Positions 28,001 to 36,572 of a stretch of 64,000 nucleotides of DNA are shown here, one piece after another. The DNA comes from Leptolyngbya sp. FACHB-261 (lineage in GTDB: Bacteria > Cyanobacteriota > Cyanobacteriia > FACHB-261): contig NZ_JACJPL010000026.1 in assembly GCF_014696065.1 (NCBI RefSeq), positions 792,984 through 856,983 of the forward strand, in the 5' to 3' direction. How positions within the stretch are numbered: position 1 is the first letter of the stretch; every line of letters starts with the position of its first letter. The notes under the pieces were generated by a model. It made no database searches and had not been told where the DNA came from. It worked only from the letters and a program-made list of their open reading frames with translations. The translations under genes and the position numbers were made by a program.

Positions 28001-31000
28001 GCTCAACTCCTTTGCCTCTGAGGTCACGCGGGTAGCGCGCGAGGTGGGTAGCGAGGGCCGGTTGGGAGTGCAAGCCTACGTGCGCGGCGTAGCCGGAACC
28101 TGGAAGGATCTGACCGATTCGGTGAACTCGATGGCCGGCAACCTCACGGCGCAGGTGCGCAACATCGCTGAGGTGACCAAGGCGGTGGCCAACGGTGACT
28201 TGTCCAAGAAGATCACGGTCGATGTCAAAGGCGAGATCTTGGAGCTGAAAGACACGATCAACGTGATGGTGGATCAGCTCAGCTCCTTTGCCTCGGAGGT
28301 GACGCGGGTGGCCCGCGAGGTGGGCACCGAAGGCAAACTAGGGGGGCAGGCGCAGGTGCGCGGCGTGGCGGGCACTTGGAAAGACTTGACTGACAACGTC
28401 AACTCGATGGCTGGTAACTTGACTGCCCAGGTGCGAGGTATCGCCAAAGTAGTGACAGCGGTGGCTAATGGCGACTTAAAACGCAAGTTAATGCTAGAAG
28501 CCAAGGGCGAAATCGAAACCCTGGCCGACACGATTAACGAGATGATCGATACCCTAGCCACATTTGCCGATCAGGTGACTACTGTGGCTCGTGAGGTGGG
28601 CATTGAGGGCAAGCTGGGGGGTCAGGCTAGAGTGCCAGGCGCTTCAGGAACCTGGCGCGATCTGACAGACAACGTCAACGAGCTAGCGGCCAATCTAACC
28701 ACGCAGGTACGAGCCATCGCAGAGGTGGCCATCGCTGTAACCAAGGGCGATTTAACCCGGTCGATTGCTGTGGAAGCGCAAGGCGAGGTTGCGGTCCTCA
28801 AAGACAACATCAACCAGATGATCGCCAACCTGCGCGAGACCACGCAGAAGAACACCGAGCAAGACTGGTTGAAAACCAACCTGGCGAAATTCACCCGTAT
28901 GCTGCAAGGTCAGCGCGATTTGCTGACCGTTTCCAAACTGATTTTGTCGGAACTGGCGCCGCTGGTTTCGGCCCAACATGGGGTCTTTTACTTAGTTGAA
29001 GAAGGCATGCGCGATCGTGCCGGGCAGGACCCATTGCAACTGCCCGCCTATCTCAAACTACTTAGCACCTATGCCTATCGTGAGCGCAAGCGCTTGGCCA
29101 ATCGGTTTGAAATGGGCGAAGGTTTGGTCGGACAGTGCGCTCTGGAAAAGGAACGGATTCTGCTGACCGAAGTGCCGGATGATTACATCAAAATCAGTTC
29201 CGGACTGGGAGAGTCTGTGCCTCTCAATGTTGTGGTGTTGCCGGTCCTGTTCGAGGGTCAGGTAACCGCTGTGATCGAGCTGGCTTCGTTCCGGCACTTC
29301 AGCGAAATTCACCTATCTTTCTTCGATCAGCTCACCGAAAGTATTGCCATCGTGCTTAATACGATTGCAGCCAGTATGCGAACTGAGGAATTGCTCAAAC
29401 AATCCCAATCTCTGGCCGAAGAATTGCAAACGCAGCAAGCCGAATTGCGCGAGACCAACAAGCGCCTAGAACTGCAAGCACAGTCCCTGAAAGCGTCTGA
29501 AGAACTGCTCAAGAACCAGCAGGAGCAATTGCAGCAAACCAATGAAGAATTGGAACAGAGATCGCAATTGCTAGCTCTGCAAAACCAAGAAGTTGAGCGC
29601 AAGAATCTGGAGATCGAGCAGGCCAGACGCTCTCTGGAAGAGAAGGCGGAGCAATTAGCTCTAACCTCCAAGTACAAGTCCGAGTTTCTGGCCAATATGT
29701 CCCATGAACTGAGGACGCCACTCAACAGTCTGCTAATTCTGGCGCGGTTACTAACCGATAACCCCGAAGGAAATTTGACTTCCAGGCAAGTCGAATACAG
29801 CCGCACCATTCATTCGGCTGGAACTGACTTGTTAGGGCTGATCAATGACATTCTGGATCTGGCCAAAATCGAGTCCGGCACGATGTCAGTGGACATTGAC
29901 CAAGTGGTCCTGACTGAAGTCGCTGGTCAAATGGAGCGTAACTTCTGGCAAGTCGCTCATGATAAAGGTCTGAGTTTTATAACTGAACTGGCACCAGAGC
30001 TGCCGAGGGCAATTTATACAGACTCGAAGCGCTTACAACAAGTGCTGAGGAATCTGCTCTCCAATGCCGTTAAGTTCACCGAGCAGGGGCAGGTGCTGCT
30101 GCGCGTCTATCGAGCAACCCAGGGCTGGAGCCCTGAGCAGGAAACCCTCAACTACGCCAGTGACGTATTGGCTTTCTCAGTGGTCGATACTGGCATTGGC
30201 ATTGCCACCGATAAGCAAAAGCTGATTTTCGAGGCATTTCAGCAGGCTGACGGTAGCACTAGCCGCAAATACGGCGGCACTGGCCTGGGCTTATCGATCA
30301 GCCGCGAAATTGCTCAGCTGTTGGGCGGCGAAATTCAGCTCAGTAGCCGTCTTGGCGAGGGCAGCACGTTTACGCTCTACTTGCCCCTGACCTACGTGCC
30401 CAATGCCGATGCCAGACGACGGTTACGCAATGCAGCCCCCACGCCGGTGAGCACGCCGACGCCAACCGAAACAACCATCCGTCCCTTGGCTCCGGCTGTT
30501 ACTAATCCGCCGGTGGTTCCGCAACCAGTACTCCCTCAATCACAAACCACGATTGCCGATGACCGCAATGGCATTACGCCAGGGGAGCGTGTGCTGCTGA
30601 TTGTGGAAGATGACCCTAACTTTGCGCGGTTGCTCTTGGATATGGCACGCCAACAGGGGTTCAAGGGTCTGATTGCGCAAGGCGGCAGTTCTGGTCTGGC
30701 TCTGGCCCGAGAATTTAGACCCGATGCCATCCTCTTGGACATCCGCATGCCGGGAATGGATGGCTGGACGGTCTTAGAGCGCTTGAAGCATGACCTAAAC
30801 ACGCGCCATATTCCAGTGCAAATCATTTCGGTGGAGCCAGGGCGGCAACGCGGTTTGCAATTGGGTGCTCTCGCTTATTTGCAAAAGCCCGTGAGCAACG
30901 AGGACCTGACTGAAGCGCTAGGCGAAGTCAAGGGGTTTATCGAGCGACCCGTGAAGAACCTCTTGATCGTCGAAGGGGATGAGATACAACGCCAGAGCAT

Positions 31001-31766
31001 TATCAACCTGGTCGGCAACAACGACGTCTATGTCACTGCTGTCGGTACCGGGGCCGCAGCGCTAGAAGCCTTGAGAGCTGGGCCATTTGATTGCATCGTG
31101 CTTGATTTGGGCTTGCCCGATATGACCGGCTTTGAGCTGCTGCGCCAAATTCAGCAGGAGGTGAATCTCTGTAAGCTGCCGGTGGTGGTGTATGTCCGGG
31201 AAGAGTTAAGCGAGCAAGCCGACGCGGAACTGAAACAGATTGCCGAGACGATCATCCTAAAAGAAGTTCATTCGCCGGAGCATCTGTTGAATGAAACTGT
31301 GCTGTTTCTGCATCGCGTGCAAACTAGCTTGACCGAATTCCAGCGACAAATGCTGGAACGGCTCTATGAAGCGGAACCCGTATTGGCTGAGAAGACTGTA
31401 TTGATTGTGGATGATGATCTGCGCAATATCTTCGCTCTCACCAGTATGTTGGAGCGCTATCGAATGAGGGTTCTCTATGCAGAGAATGGCAGAGATGGCA
31501 TTGCCGTTTTGCAAAATCACCCTGAGATCGATGTGATTCTAATGGACGTGATGATGCCTGAGATGGATGGTTACGAGACCATGCAAACCATCCGTCAAAT
31601 GAACCAGTTCAACTCACTGCCCATGCTGGCGCTTACAGCCAAAGCCATGCCAGGAGACCGGGAGAAATGCATCGAAGCGGGGGCTTCTGACTACATTGCC
31701 AAACCTGTTGATAGCGAGCAGTTGTTGTCGCTGTTACGGGTCTGGCTGTCCAATCGCTCGTCCTGA
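25062..31766 (+). CDS. Nik1-like poly-HAMP hybrid histidine kinase with three receiver domains
   Basis: A giant soluble kinase of about 2234 residues. An N-terminal HAMP-like unit is followed by twelve nearly identical 92-residue HAMP-type repeats (about residues 156-1259; each with [18 protein letters not shown] and VAGTWKDLT, the last two diverged). Next come GAF (about 1275-1420), a long coiled coil (1435-1535), HisKA ([13 protein letters not shown]), HATPase ([23 protein letters not shown]), a Pro/Thr linker and three receivers. Receivers 1 and 3 have full acidic pockets (VEDDP, VDDDL); receiver 2 has VEGDE, so one acidic residue is lost. Fungal Nik1/group III kinases share the poly-HAMP plan and sense osmotic stress. 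ATG 25062 has AAAGGA at proper distance; GTG 25026 is the alternative. No transmembrane segment is present. Confidence 0.92.
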   Translation: MSTQQLVREAGDLDPQQLLHTLAAVKRGDFSVRMPIDQVGLAGKIADTLNDIIDLNERMAAELDRIGTVVGKEGKIQERASLGSAGGSWKRSVDSVNTLITDLVQPMAETSRVIRAVANGDLSQTIAPGIEDRPLKGEFLQTAQIVNTMVDQLSSFASEVTRVAREVGTEGKLGVQAEVTGVAGTWKDLTDSVNSMAGNLTAQVRNIAEVTTAVANGDLSKKITVDVKGEILELKNTINIMVDQLNSFASEVTRVAREVGTEGKLGVQADVKGVAGTWKDLTDSVNSMAGNLTAQVRNIAEVTTAVANGDLSKKITVDVKGEILELKNTVNVMVDQLNSFASEVTRVAREVGSEGKLGVQAEVRDVAGTWKDLTESVNFMAGSLTAQVRNIAEVTTAVANGDLSKKITVDVKGEILELKDTINVMVDQLSSFASEVTRVAREVGTEGKLGVQAEVRGVAGTWKDLTDNVNSMAGNLTGQVRNIAEVATAIANGDLSKKITVDVKGEILELKNTINIMVDQLNSFASEVTRVAREVGSEGKLGGQAEVRGVAGTWKDLTDSVNFMAGSLTAQVRNIAEVTTAVANGDLSKKITVDVKGEILELKNTINIMVDQLNSFASEVTRVAREVGTEGKLGVQAEVRGVAGTWKDLTDSVNSMAGNLTAQVRNIAEVTTAVAKGDLSKKITVDVKGEILELKNTINIMVDQLSSFASEVTRVAREVGTEGKLGVQAEVQGVAGTWKDLTDNVNSMAGNLTGQVRNIAEVATAIANGDLSKKITVQVKGEILELKNTINVMVDQLSSFASEVTRVAREVGSEGKLGVQADVRGVAGTWKDLTESVNFMAGSLTAQVRNIAAVTTAVANGDLSKKITVDVKGEILELKNTVNTMVDQLNSFASEVTRVAREVGSEGKLGVQAEVRGVAGTWKDLTESVNFMAGSLTAQVRNIAEVTTAVANGDLSKKITVDVKGEILELKNTINTMVDQLNSFASEVTRVAREVGSEGRLGVQAYVRGVAGTWKDLTDSVNSMAGNLTAQVRNIAEVTKAVANGDLSKKITVDVKGEILELKDTINVMVDQLSSFASEVTRVAREVGTEGKLGGQAQVRGVAGTWKDLTDNVNSMAGNLTAQVRGIAKVVTAVANGDLKRKLMLEAKGEIETLADTINEMIDTLATFADQVTTVAREVGIEGKLGGQARVPGASGTWRDLTDNVNELAANLTTQVRAIAEVAIAVTKGDLTRSIAVEAQGEVAVLKDNINQMIANLRETTQKNTEQDWLKTNLAKFTRMLQGQRDLLTVSKLILSELAPLVSAQHGVFYLVEEGMRDRAGQDPLQLPAYLKLLSTYAYRERKRLANRFEMGEGLVGQCALEKERILLTEVPDDYIKISSGLGESVPLNVVVLPVLFEGQVTAVIELASFRHFSEIHLSFFDQLTESIAIVLNTIAASMRTEELLKQSQSLAEELQTQQAELRETNKRLELQAQSLKASEELLKNQQEQLQQTNEELEQRSQLLALQNQEVERKNLEIEQARRSLEEKAEQLALTSKYKSEFLANMSHELRTPLNSLLILARLLTDNPEGNLTSRQVEYSRTIHSAGTDLLGLINDILDLAKIESGTMSVDIDQVVLTEVAGQMERNFWQVAHDKGLSFITELAPELPRAIYTDSKRLQQVLRNLLSNAVKFTEQGQVLLRVYRATQGWSPEQETLNYASDVLAFSVVDTGIGIATDKQKLIFEAFQQADGSTSRKYGGTGLGLSISREIAQLLGGEIQLSSRLGEGSTFTLYLPLTYVPNADARRRLRNAAPTPVSTPTPTETTIRPLAPAVTNPPVVPQPVLPQSQTTIADDRNGITPGERVLLIVEDDPNFARLLLDMARQQGFKGLIAQGGSSGLALAREFRPDAILLDIRMPGMDGWTVLERLKHDLNTRHIPVQIISVEPGRQRGLQLGALAYLQKPVSNEDLTEALGEVKGFIERPVKNLLIVEGDEIQRQSIINLVGNNDVYVTAVGTGAAALEALRAGPFDCIVLDLGLPDMTGFELLRQIQQEVNLCKLPVVVYVREELSEQADAELKQIAETIILKEVHSPEHLLNETVLFLHRVQTSLTEFQRQMLERLYEAEPVLAEKTVLIVDDDLRNIFALTSMLERYRMRVLYAENGRDGIAVLQNHPEIDVILMDVMMPEMDGYETMQTIRQMNQFNSLPMLALTAKAMPGDREKCIEAGASDYIAKPVDSEQLLSLLRVWLSNRSS
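25527..28838 (+). repeat. twelve in-frame 276-bp tandem repeats encoding HAMP units
   Basis: Units begin at 25527 with the codons for FASEV and recur every 276 bases without a single indel (for example 28287 and 28563). Units 1-10 differ by only a few residues; unit 11 diverges in its second half and unit 12 throughout. Units of the NSMAGNLT and NFMAGSLT type alternate, suggesting duplications of multi-unit blocks. Confidence 0.95.
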
Positions 31767-31989
31767 TTTGCTGTTCTGATTCGCTGTTCTAATTTACGTT
31801 CGTGGCGTTAAAAGTGAGGCGCGACAAATTCTCCCCTCTGACCCCTCTCCCAATCAGACTTGGGAGAGGGAAACCGGCTCACTTTTTAACCACTACACAT
31901 TGACCCCTTCCAACCCCCCTTAGCAAGGGGAGGAGCCGTAGACGGTGGGGTTTAATTGGTAGCTCTCATTTAGAAAATCGTCTCAGGGT
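31767..31989. repeat. C-rich palindromic repeat elements between two gene ends
   Basis: Two elements lie between convergent genes. The first has CCCTCTCCCAA (31843-31853) and its exact complement (31860-31870), followed by AAACCGGCTCACTTTTT, so it may also serve as terminator for the poly-HAMP kinase. The second, 31905-31950, has CCCCTTCCAACCCCCCTTAG and GGGGAGGAGCCG. Both resemble the palindromic units inside the TPR-CHAT gene. Confidence 0.6.
31843..31885 (+). terminator. stem-loop with downstream T-run after the poly-HAMP kinase
   Basis: An 11-bp perfect stem around a 6-base loop lies 76 bases past the stop codon. The T5 tract comes about 13 bases after the stem, so termination is likely but not canonical. 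Confidence 0.45.
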
Positions 31990-33105
31990 TCAAAGTTCAA
32001 ACTCTTCTCTGACACTGACATCGCCAAAGCTGACCTCGACACTGAAATGCTGTCCGGATGTCCCTCTGAAGGGTTTGAGTTGGATGTAATTGTCCTGGTT
32101 TCTCGATTGAACTTCTTGAAGAATTCTGTCAGTTTGAGATAACAAACTCAGATTGAGATTGGTGGGTAAGTACCTGGCTCCACCAACTGGATGCAGTTGA
32201 ATCAAAACCCCGATTTTTTCCTGCGGTTCTCTAGTGGTTGTCACGAGCAGGGCAACACTTTGATCGTCTAGATGTATGCCCAGGTCAACTAATTTGCCGC
32301 GTTTCACACTGGTTTGCATCTGGCGAGTACTAATTGCGAGATCCATGCCTGGACCCAGCAACGAATCAAGCGCTTGCCAGCCTTCGTCCACCAAACCCTG
32401 TAGCCATTGGCCCAATTTGTTTACGGTTGCAGGGTTTGTGCCTGTTGGGTTTGGATTGGGCTGGTTTGGATCAGGCTGATTTGTAGTGATCGGGCTTGTA
32501 GTGGTTTGAGAAGATACCGCTTCAGTTGGGGCAACTGGTAAGGGAATCGCGTTTGGCTCTAGACAACGGCAGTAGACCAATAAATGATTGGGTTCGGCAT
32601 CCCACAGAGACAGAGGTAGATGGTAAAAGCCGTTAGAAGGTTGCCGGTTTGTGCTTAGATAACTGCTTAACTGGTCATAACGCAGGAAGCCTCTAACTAA
32701 TACCTGCTCCTCTTCTTCTGCGACCTCAAGCACAACATAGAAATGGGCAGCAAGTTCAGGAACCTCTAGTGAATTGCTGGGCACATTAACCAGTTCGTCC
32801 AATAGGTGCTCAGTGGTGATTAGGCCCAACTTAAACTCGCCAACTGTGAGATAGCAAATTGTCTGGCTAGCAGTTTCATCTGTGGCAATGCCTCGGCTGA
32901 GCCTTTGCTCGGGCAACCGTTCTTGCAGCCAGGTTTCAAAACCAGACAGGGCTAGCCCATTGAGATAACGTTGCCACTGGTTCTCTTCGTTAGTGGCGAG
33001 TTGGGCGTCGATTTGAGCCTGTTCAAAATGCTCTGTTTCGAGCCAGATTGTTGGCGGTAGAGAGAGCCTGAGGTCCGTTGGATTGACCAGTGAATCGAGC
33101 ATCAT
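31990..33105 (-). CDS. DUF1822 family protein
   Basis: This is a cyanobacteria-specific family of unknown function, recognised by the N-terminal block LPPTIWLETEHFEQA with NEENQWQRYLNGLALSGFETWL, followed by CYLTVGEFKLGLI, and by the central block LSLWDAEPNHLLVYCRCLEP. A Pro/Asn/Thr-rich linker (about 225-255) separates a C-terminal beta-rich region (GVLIQLHPVGGARYLP, KPFRGTSGQHFSVEVSFG). No signal or membrane segment. ATG 33105 is chosen because AGGAG sits just upstream; the stop of the preceding gene overlaps that ribosome binding site, so the two are translationally coupled. In cyanobacteria DUF1822 genes recur beside HTH/sigma-like regulators and CHAT proteins, as here. Confidence 0.85.
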   Translation of the reverse strand: MMLDSLVNPTDLRLSLPPTIWLETEHFEQAQIDAQLATNEENQWQRYLNGLALSGFETWLQERLPEQRLSRGIATDETASQTICYLTVGEFKLGLITTEHLLDELVNVPSNSLEVPELAAHFYVVLEVAEEEEQVLVRGFLRYDQLSSYLSTNRQPSNGFYHLPLSLWDAEPNHLLVYCRCLEPNAIPLPVAPTEAVSSQTTTSPITTNQPDPNQPNPNPTGTNPATVNKLGQWLQGLVDEGWQALDSLLGPGMDLAISTRQMQTSVKRGKLVDLGIHLDDQSVALLVTTTREPQEKIGVLIQLHPVGGARYLPTNLNLSLLSQTDRILQEVQSRNQDNYIQLKPFRGTSGQHFSVEVSFGDVSVREEFEL

Positions 33106-33112
33106 CTTACTC

Positions 33113-34585
33113 CTAGTAGATGAGAATGCTGAGTACCGAACGCAATTGCTGGGCGTATACGCTGTCGAGTGAGCGGTTTTTACCTGCCCTGATTTCGGTG
33201 GCTGCTGCTTGGAAGATCTCTTGGTCGGCAAATGCCTCGACCTGCTCAGCCAAGTTTTTGAGGTAATCGGGGGCTGGGGGAAGATCAGTCAGGCCCATCG
33301 CCTGGGCCTTCTTGAGCATCTGGTCAAGGATCTGCTGCACAGTTCGCTCTCGAACTTGATTGAGTAGATCGCCGGGGTCCAGCACCCGTCTAGTTTGGTC
33401 CCAACTGCTCATGCCTAAGCGGGGCGTGATTTCTTTGAGTGAGAGTCCTTGCTCGTAGTAGAGTTGCAAGCCAGGAATTAGGTGCCGGGTTAGGGGGGCG
33501 TACTTGCGGCTGTTTTTCAGGCGTTCGATTCGGGCCCGAACCTCTTGCTCGACGGCTTGAACTAGGGCAATCCTGAGTTGTTGGTGCAGAAACTCTAAAA
33601 GCTCTTGCTGTTCCAACTCCAGTTCGTTGAGGGAGGTGTAGGGTAAATCTGGTCTGAGGGCGTAATTGCCAGTCTCTGCGTCATAGATATCGAGAGGTTC
33701 GCGGTAACTCCAGATGTCGAATTGCCTGAGCTGAGTGGCAGTCTGTTTGAGTTCTTGGAGCAGCTCTGCGGGTGTTTTAACGTTAACCTTGCGGTCTTGC
33801 AGGTGCTTCTGCATTTCCGCTAGTTGAGGGCCGGAGGGATCGGGGCAGCGCTTGAGTCCCTGTTGCCGTTGTTGCAAGCGGTCGCGCCGGTAGACGGCGT
33901 GGAAGACTTCGACTAGATGGCGTTCGCGAGCCGATAGGCGTTCGAGTTGTTTGGGTCTAGCCCGGTTTAGCAGGGCCCAGTCGCTGAGATGCTTAAAGCC
34001 AAAGTTAGATAGAAATTCTTTGAGTTCTGGGTTTTGTTTAGTGTGCAAATGGGCCCAATTGTCTAGGCTTAAGCTGGTGGGTGCATTGGGCTTGAAGGTT
34101 CTAAGAACTTCAACGGAGAAAAATTTATAAGCGGTTGTTTGAGTTTTACCTTGTTTATCTTGAATGAGTTGAGTTTTACCGTCTTTGTCTAAAAGAATGA
34201 GTGCTTTGCCGTCATCATTGAGCACGAAGGGTAGCAAGTCGCGGTAGGTAAAGGGCTTGTCGCCACCAAAGAGAGAGTCAATAGTTTTGCAGGCTTTGAG
34301 GATGGGATAGGAGACAAGGCAGCGCAGGCAAAGCCCAGCCTGGACGGCAGTGGTGGGGTCAGAGGGTTCGGTCTGATCAGGTCGGGTTTGAAACTGAGCC
34401 AGCAAAGCAGCTTGAATATCCTCGTTCTGTAGATGGTCTAGGTTTGAGGACTTCTGGGTCTTCAATTCCTGTCTTTGTTTTTGAAAAAAATCTTGGGCTA
34501 GAGGAACGGGGTAGCACTCATAGCCAACTCCCTGGTTGGCAGGATTAATGCGGCAAATTTTCCAATACTTCGATGCAATATCCAT
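33113..34585 (-). CDS. regulator-like cyanobacterial protein with a C-terminal HTH-like region, partner of DUF1822
   Basis: A 490-residue protein that resembles, from memory, cyanobacterial proteins annotated as hypothetical or sigma-70-like and found before DUF1822 genes. Visible features are an N-terminal zinc-finger-like pair (LCLRCLV), a central block with HLSDWALLNRARPKQLERLS, the motif CPDPSGPQLAEMQ, and a C-terminal helix-turn-helix candidate (YEQGLSLKEITPRLGM, about 372-390) followed by VLDPGDLLNQVRERT. No catalytic motif is seen. It is probably a DNA- or RNA-polymerase-binding regulator, but this is inference. Start ATG 34585; the downstream DUF1822 gene overlaps through its ribosome binding site. 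Confidence 0.65.
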   Translation of the reverse strand: MDIASKYWKICRINPANQGVGYECYPVPLAQDFFQKQRQELKTQKSSNLDHLQNEDIQAALLAQFQTRPDQTEPSDPTTAVQAGLCLRCLVSYPILKACKTIDSLFGGDKPFTYRDLLPFVLNDDGKALILLDKDGKTQLIQDKQGKTQTTAYKFFSVEVLRTFKPNAPTSLSLDNWAHLHTKQNPELKEFLSNFGFKHLSDWALLNRARPKQLERLSARERHLVEVFHAVYRRDRLQQRQQGLKRCPDPSGPQLAEMQKHLQDRKVNVKTPAELLQELKQTATQLRQFDIWSYREPLDIYDAETGNYALRPDLPYTSLNELELEQQELLEFLHQQLRIALVQAVEQEVRARIERLKNSRKYAPLTRHLIPGLQLYYEQGLSLKEITPRLGMSSWDQTRRVLDPGDLLNQVRERTVQQILDQMLKKAQAMGLTDLPPAPDYLKNLAEQVEAFADQEIFQAAATEIRAGKNRSLDSVYAQQLRSVLSILIY

Positions 34586-35134
34586 GCGGGTGACCTGTTC
34601 CTTGCCTCGGCTGAATTCCTCGTCTAGTGCATTAAACCTAAACCTACAAAAGATATGTAGATTCAGCCCCTTGAGCTAATGCAGTTTTCCTAACACTGGA
34701 TCAGCACGACTAGAGTTGGTATGGATTAGTTTAGAATATCTGATTTAGCCTACGCCTCTGAGTAGGCTTTGATACCCATTGGTGTAAGTAATTGAGATGT
34801 CTGGGCTGCTAGTGGGTAAGAGAAGGCACTTGGGCTGGCAGGGGCCTAGTTATTTGAAGTGCTATTTGAAGTGCTATTCGAAGTGTTTTTTGAAACTTAG
34901 TTACTCAATAAAAGCTGACTCTCTTGCTGTTTTGACTGCCAACAAGTGCGTTGCAGGGTGCATCTAGGTTGCATAAGTTGGTCGAAGTGTACCTATGGAA
35001 AGGTGGAGACGAAAAAGTAAATGTGGTCAGTTTCAGGGCTGGCTTGGTCCTAGCCTCTGATGACTGGATGAACTGTTGTTAGGCTTCCGTGAAGAGTACG
35101 TCTTAATCGTTGTCAACCCACTCAGGCAAAAACC
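34586..35134. other. divergent intergenic region with 12-bp tandem repeats
   Basis: No gene is seen. It separates the regulator-like gene (minus) from a small-protein operon (plus) and should carry both promoters. 34851-34898 holds four 12-bp units: TATTTGAAGTGC twice exactly, TATTCGAAGTGT, and a diverged TTTTTGAAACTT. Confidence 0.5.
34851..34898 (+). repeat. four 12-bp tandem units
   Basis: Units start at 34851, 34863, 34875 and 34887. The first two are identical (TATTTGAAGTGC), the third has two changes, the fourth is degenerate. Non-coding. Confidence 0.75.
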
Positions 35135-35326
35135 ATGAAACTAATCTACAGGGCTCTTGTTCTTGAATATAAGCCCCTTCCTTCACAACTATACCGCAAG
35201 CCTCATGCAGTGAACTGGCGCTTTCAGATTCCGGGTGAGGTTTATGGGGAGCAACCAAGACCTGTAACTACTTATCGTCAACCCCGCGCTATTAACTGGC
35301 GGTATCAAGTTGCTGTGGAGGGCTAA
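35135..35326 (+). CDS. small protein, DUF4278-like, with internal duplication
   Basis: The 63-residue product begins MKLIYRALVLEYKPLP, similar to the MxLxYRGxxYxYxP start of DUF4278 proteins that are common in cyanobacteria. It contains two copies of a short unit, YRKPHAVNWRFQ and YRQPRAINWRYQ. No signal or membrane segment. The next gene starts directly at its stop codon (35327), so the two are cotranscribed. The function of the family is unknown. Confidence 0.6.
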   Translation: MKLIYRALVLEYKPLPSQLYRKPHAVNWRFQIPGEVYGEQPRPVTTYRQPRAINWRYQVAVEG

Positions 35327-35557
35327 ATGCGAAATTATCTACAAACGGCCCAAACGGTGCATACTTCTCAGATTCAAGCTGGCAAACAACCAGATGCTGA
35401 GCTCAACGTTCTGATAGGGTGCTCCATTATGTTTTTTCCTATACTTGTTGCTTTAACGGTTTGTGGCTATCGAAGATATCGTGCTACGGCCTTGAAGCAG
35501 AAGATACAGCTGCTGGAAAGGTTGTGGTGCCTTGAAGCGGGAAAAACAATTTCTTAA
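35327..35557 (+). CDS. small single-pass membrane protein, unknown function
   Basis: The 76-residue product has one clear hydrophobic segment (LIGCSIMFFPILVALTVCGY, about 29-48) followed by basic residues (RRYRATALKQK), so the C-terminus is likely cytoplasmic. The ATG follows the previous stop without a gap, and GGAGG (35317-35321) lies 5 bases upstream inside that gene. No family was recognised. Confidence 0.6.
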   Translation: MRNYLQTAQTVHTSQIQAGKQPDAELNVLIGCSIMFFPILVALTVCGYRRYRATALKQKIQLLERLWCLEAGKTIS

Positions 35558-35755
35558 AGCGAATGACTGACAGTAGAGCCAATCAAAACCAATCGCTATT
35601 TTGGAGGGCTAGAAGTCTGCTTTCAGTAAGCGATTGCGGCGATTTGGGTTAGAAGTACCCGGCAGGGTACTATACGCGCTAATGCAGGCTCTCTTAATCT
35701 TTAGATGTGAGCAAGTGACTCACGATTAAGTGCATTCAACTAACAGGAGAACAAC

Positions 35756-35974
35756 ATGGTTACTGATGAAACGAAGCTAAGCAGTGCTCTTGAAGCAAAG
35801 CTGTCTACAGTGCTCCCTGAATTGCAGCAGTTGCTTAAGGAGCATGGAGTAACGGAACCTACTCAGATTATTCTTAACGTTGGCTCGTCTAACTCAAGCT
35901 TGGCTTCTGAGGAAATTGGTACCAAGTGTACAAAAGCATGGGATTCGGTAAAGGAAGCTTGGGTATGCAGGTAA
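35756..35974 (+). CDS. 72-residue peptide with conserved-looking N-terminus and Cys-containing tail
   Basis: No family was recognised. The start ATG has a strong ribosome binding site (AGGAGA, 8 bases upstream), and the frame ends with TKAWDSVKEAWVCR. The first part is helical and leader-like (LSSALEAKLSTVLPELQQLLKEHG), the middle is Ser/Asn-rich (VGSSNSSLASEE), and two cysteines lie in the last 15 residues. The shape resembles a ribosomal-peptide precursor, but no modification enzyme is adjacent, so this is only a possibility. A substrate of the nearby CHAT proteases is another. Confidence 0.55.
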   Translation: MVTDETKLSSALEAKLSTVLPELQQLLKEHGVTEPTQIILNVGSSNSSLASEEIGTKCTKAWDSVKEAWVCR

Positions 35975-36572
35975 AGGCTTTTAGGATCTGCTGTCCTTTG
36001 GTCAATTCGTTTTGAATACTCTAAAAAGGAATCTTTTGGGAGTAAAGAGACTCTGAAATACGCCTATCTAGCCAGCAAATTCTGAAGACCAAGCTCTCGA
36101 TTTTAACTTAGCTATTCAGTAGAGCGGTTCTTGCCTTTGGGAACCGCTCTATTGTGTAAGCATCTGCTAAACCTATACATTGCCCATTAAATTTTTTAGG
36201 GTCTGAATAAATAAGACAATTTGTTGGTCTGACTAGATAAGTAAGAGAAAGCATGAGTTCTGTTCATTTTTTTCTGATTTCTGAAATTAAGGAGAGCCTA
36301 GATATGCCCTTAAAACAGTTTTGTAAAATTCGCTGACCCTTGATCAATCTGTGTTAGATACTCTTGAACAGAACTTTCTTGGAGTCGGTAAACTTTGAGA
36401 TGTATTAAGGTCGAGCAGCAGATTTTAGGGATTAAAGCTCTTGTTACCTGATTAGCTATGGGTGGTCTTTGCCCTCAGAGATTGCTCTACCATCAAGTAT
36501 TGCTCAGTCTGCTCTCAGTACCGATCTGTAGTAGCTTTGACAGGATATGGTTTCTTTGAGAAAGCCTATCCA
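35975..36572. other. long leader region upstream of the TpsA-like gene
   Basis: A stem-loop at 36121-36150 is listed separately. The rest has no gene that can be supported: the frame from GTG 36462 to 36572 is an N-terminal extension of the TpsA-like protein that would bury its signal peptide. Promoter elements are not obvious. Confidence 0.4.
36121..36150 (+). terminator. stem-loop after the 72-residue peptide gene
   Basis: AGAGCGGTTC and its exact complement GAACCGCTCT enclose a 10-base loop, 147 bases after the stop. It is followed by ATTGTGT, only weakly T-rich, so it is a probable terminator or processing hairpin. Confidence 0.45.

Noticed and set aside
25373..28561. Long minus-strand frames (up to 284 codons) across the HAMP repeat region
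   Set aside because: They are antisense reading of the 276-bp repeats; the plus strand encodes a full kinase, and the minus frames repeat with the same period.
36462..36572. Upstream GTG start of the TpsA-like gene
   Set aside because: It would place 37 residues in front of the signal peptide; ATG 36573 gives a normal signal sequence.
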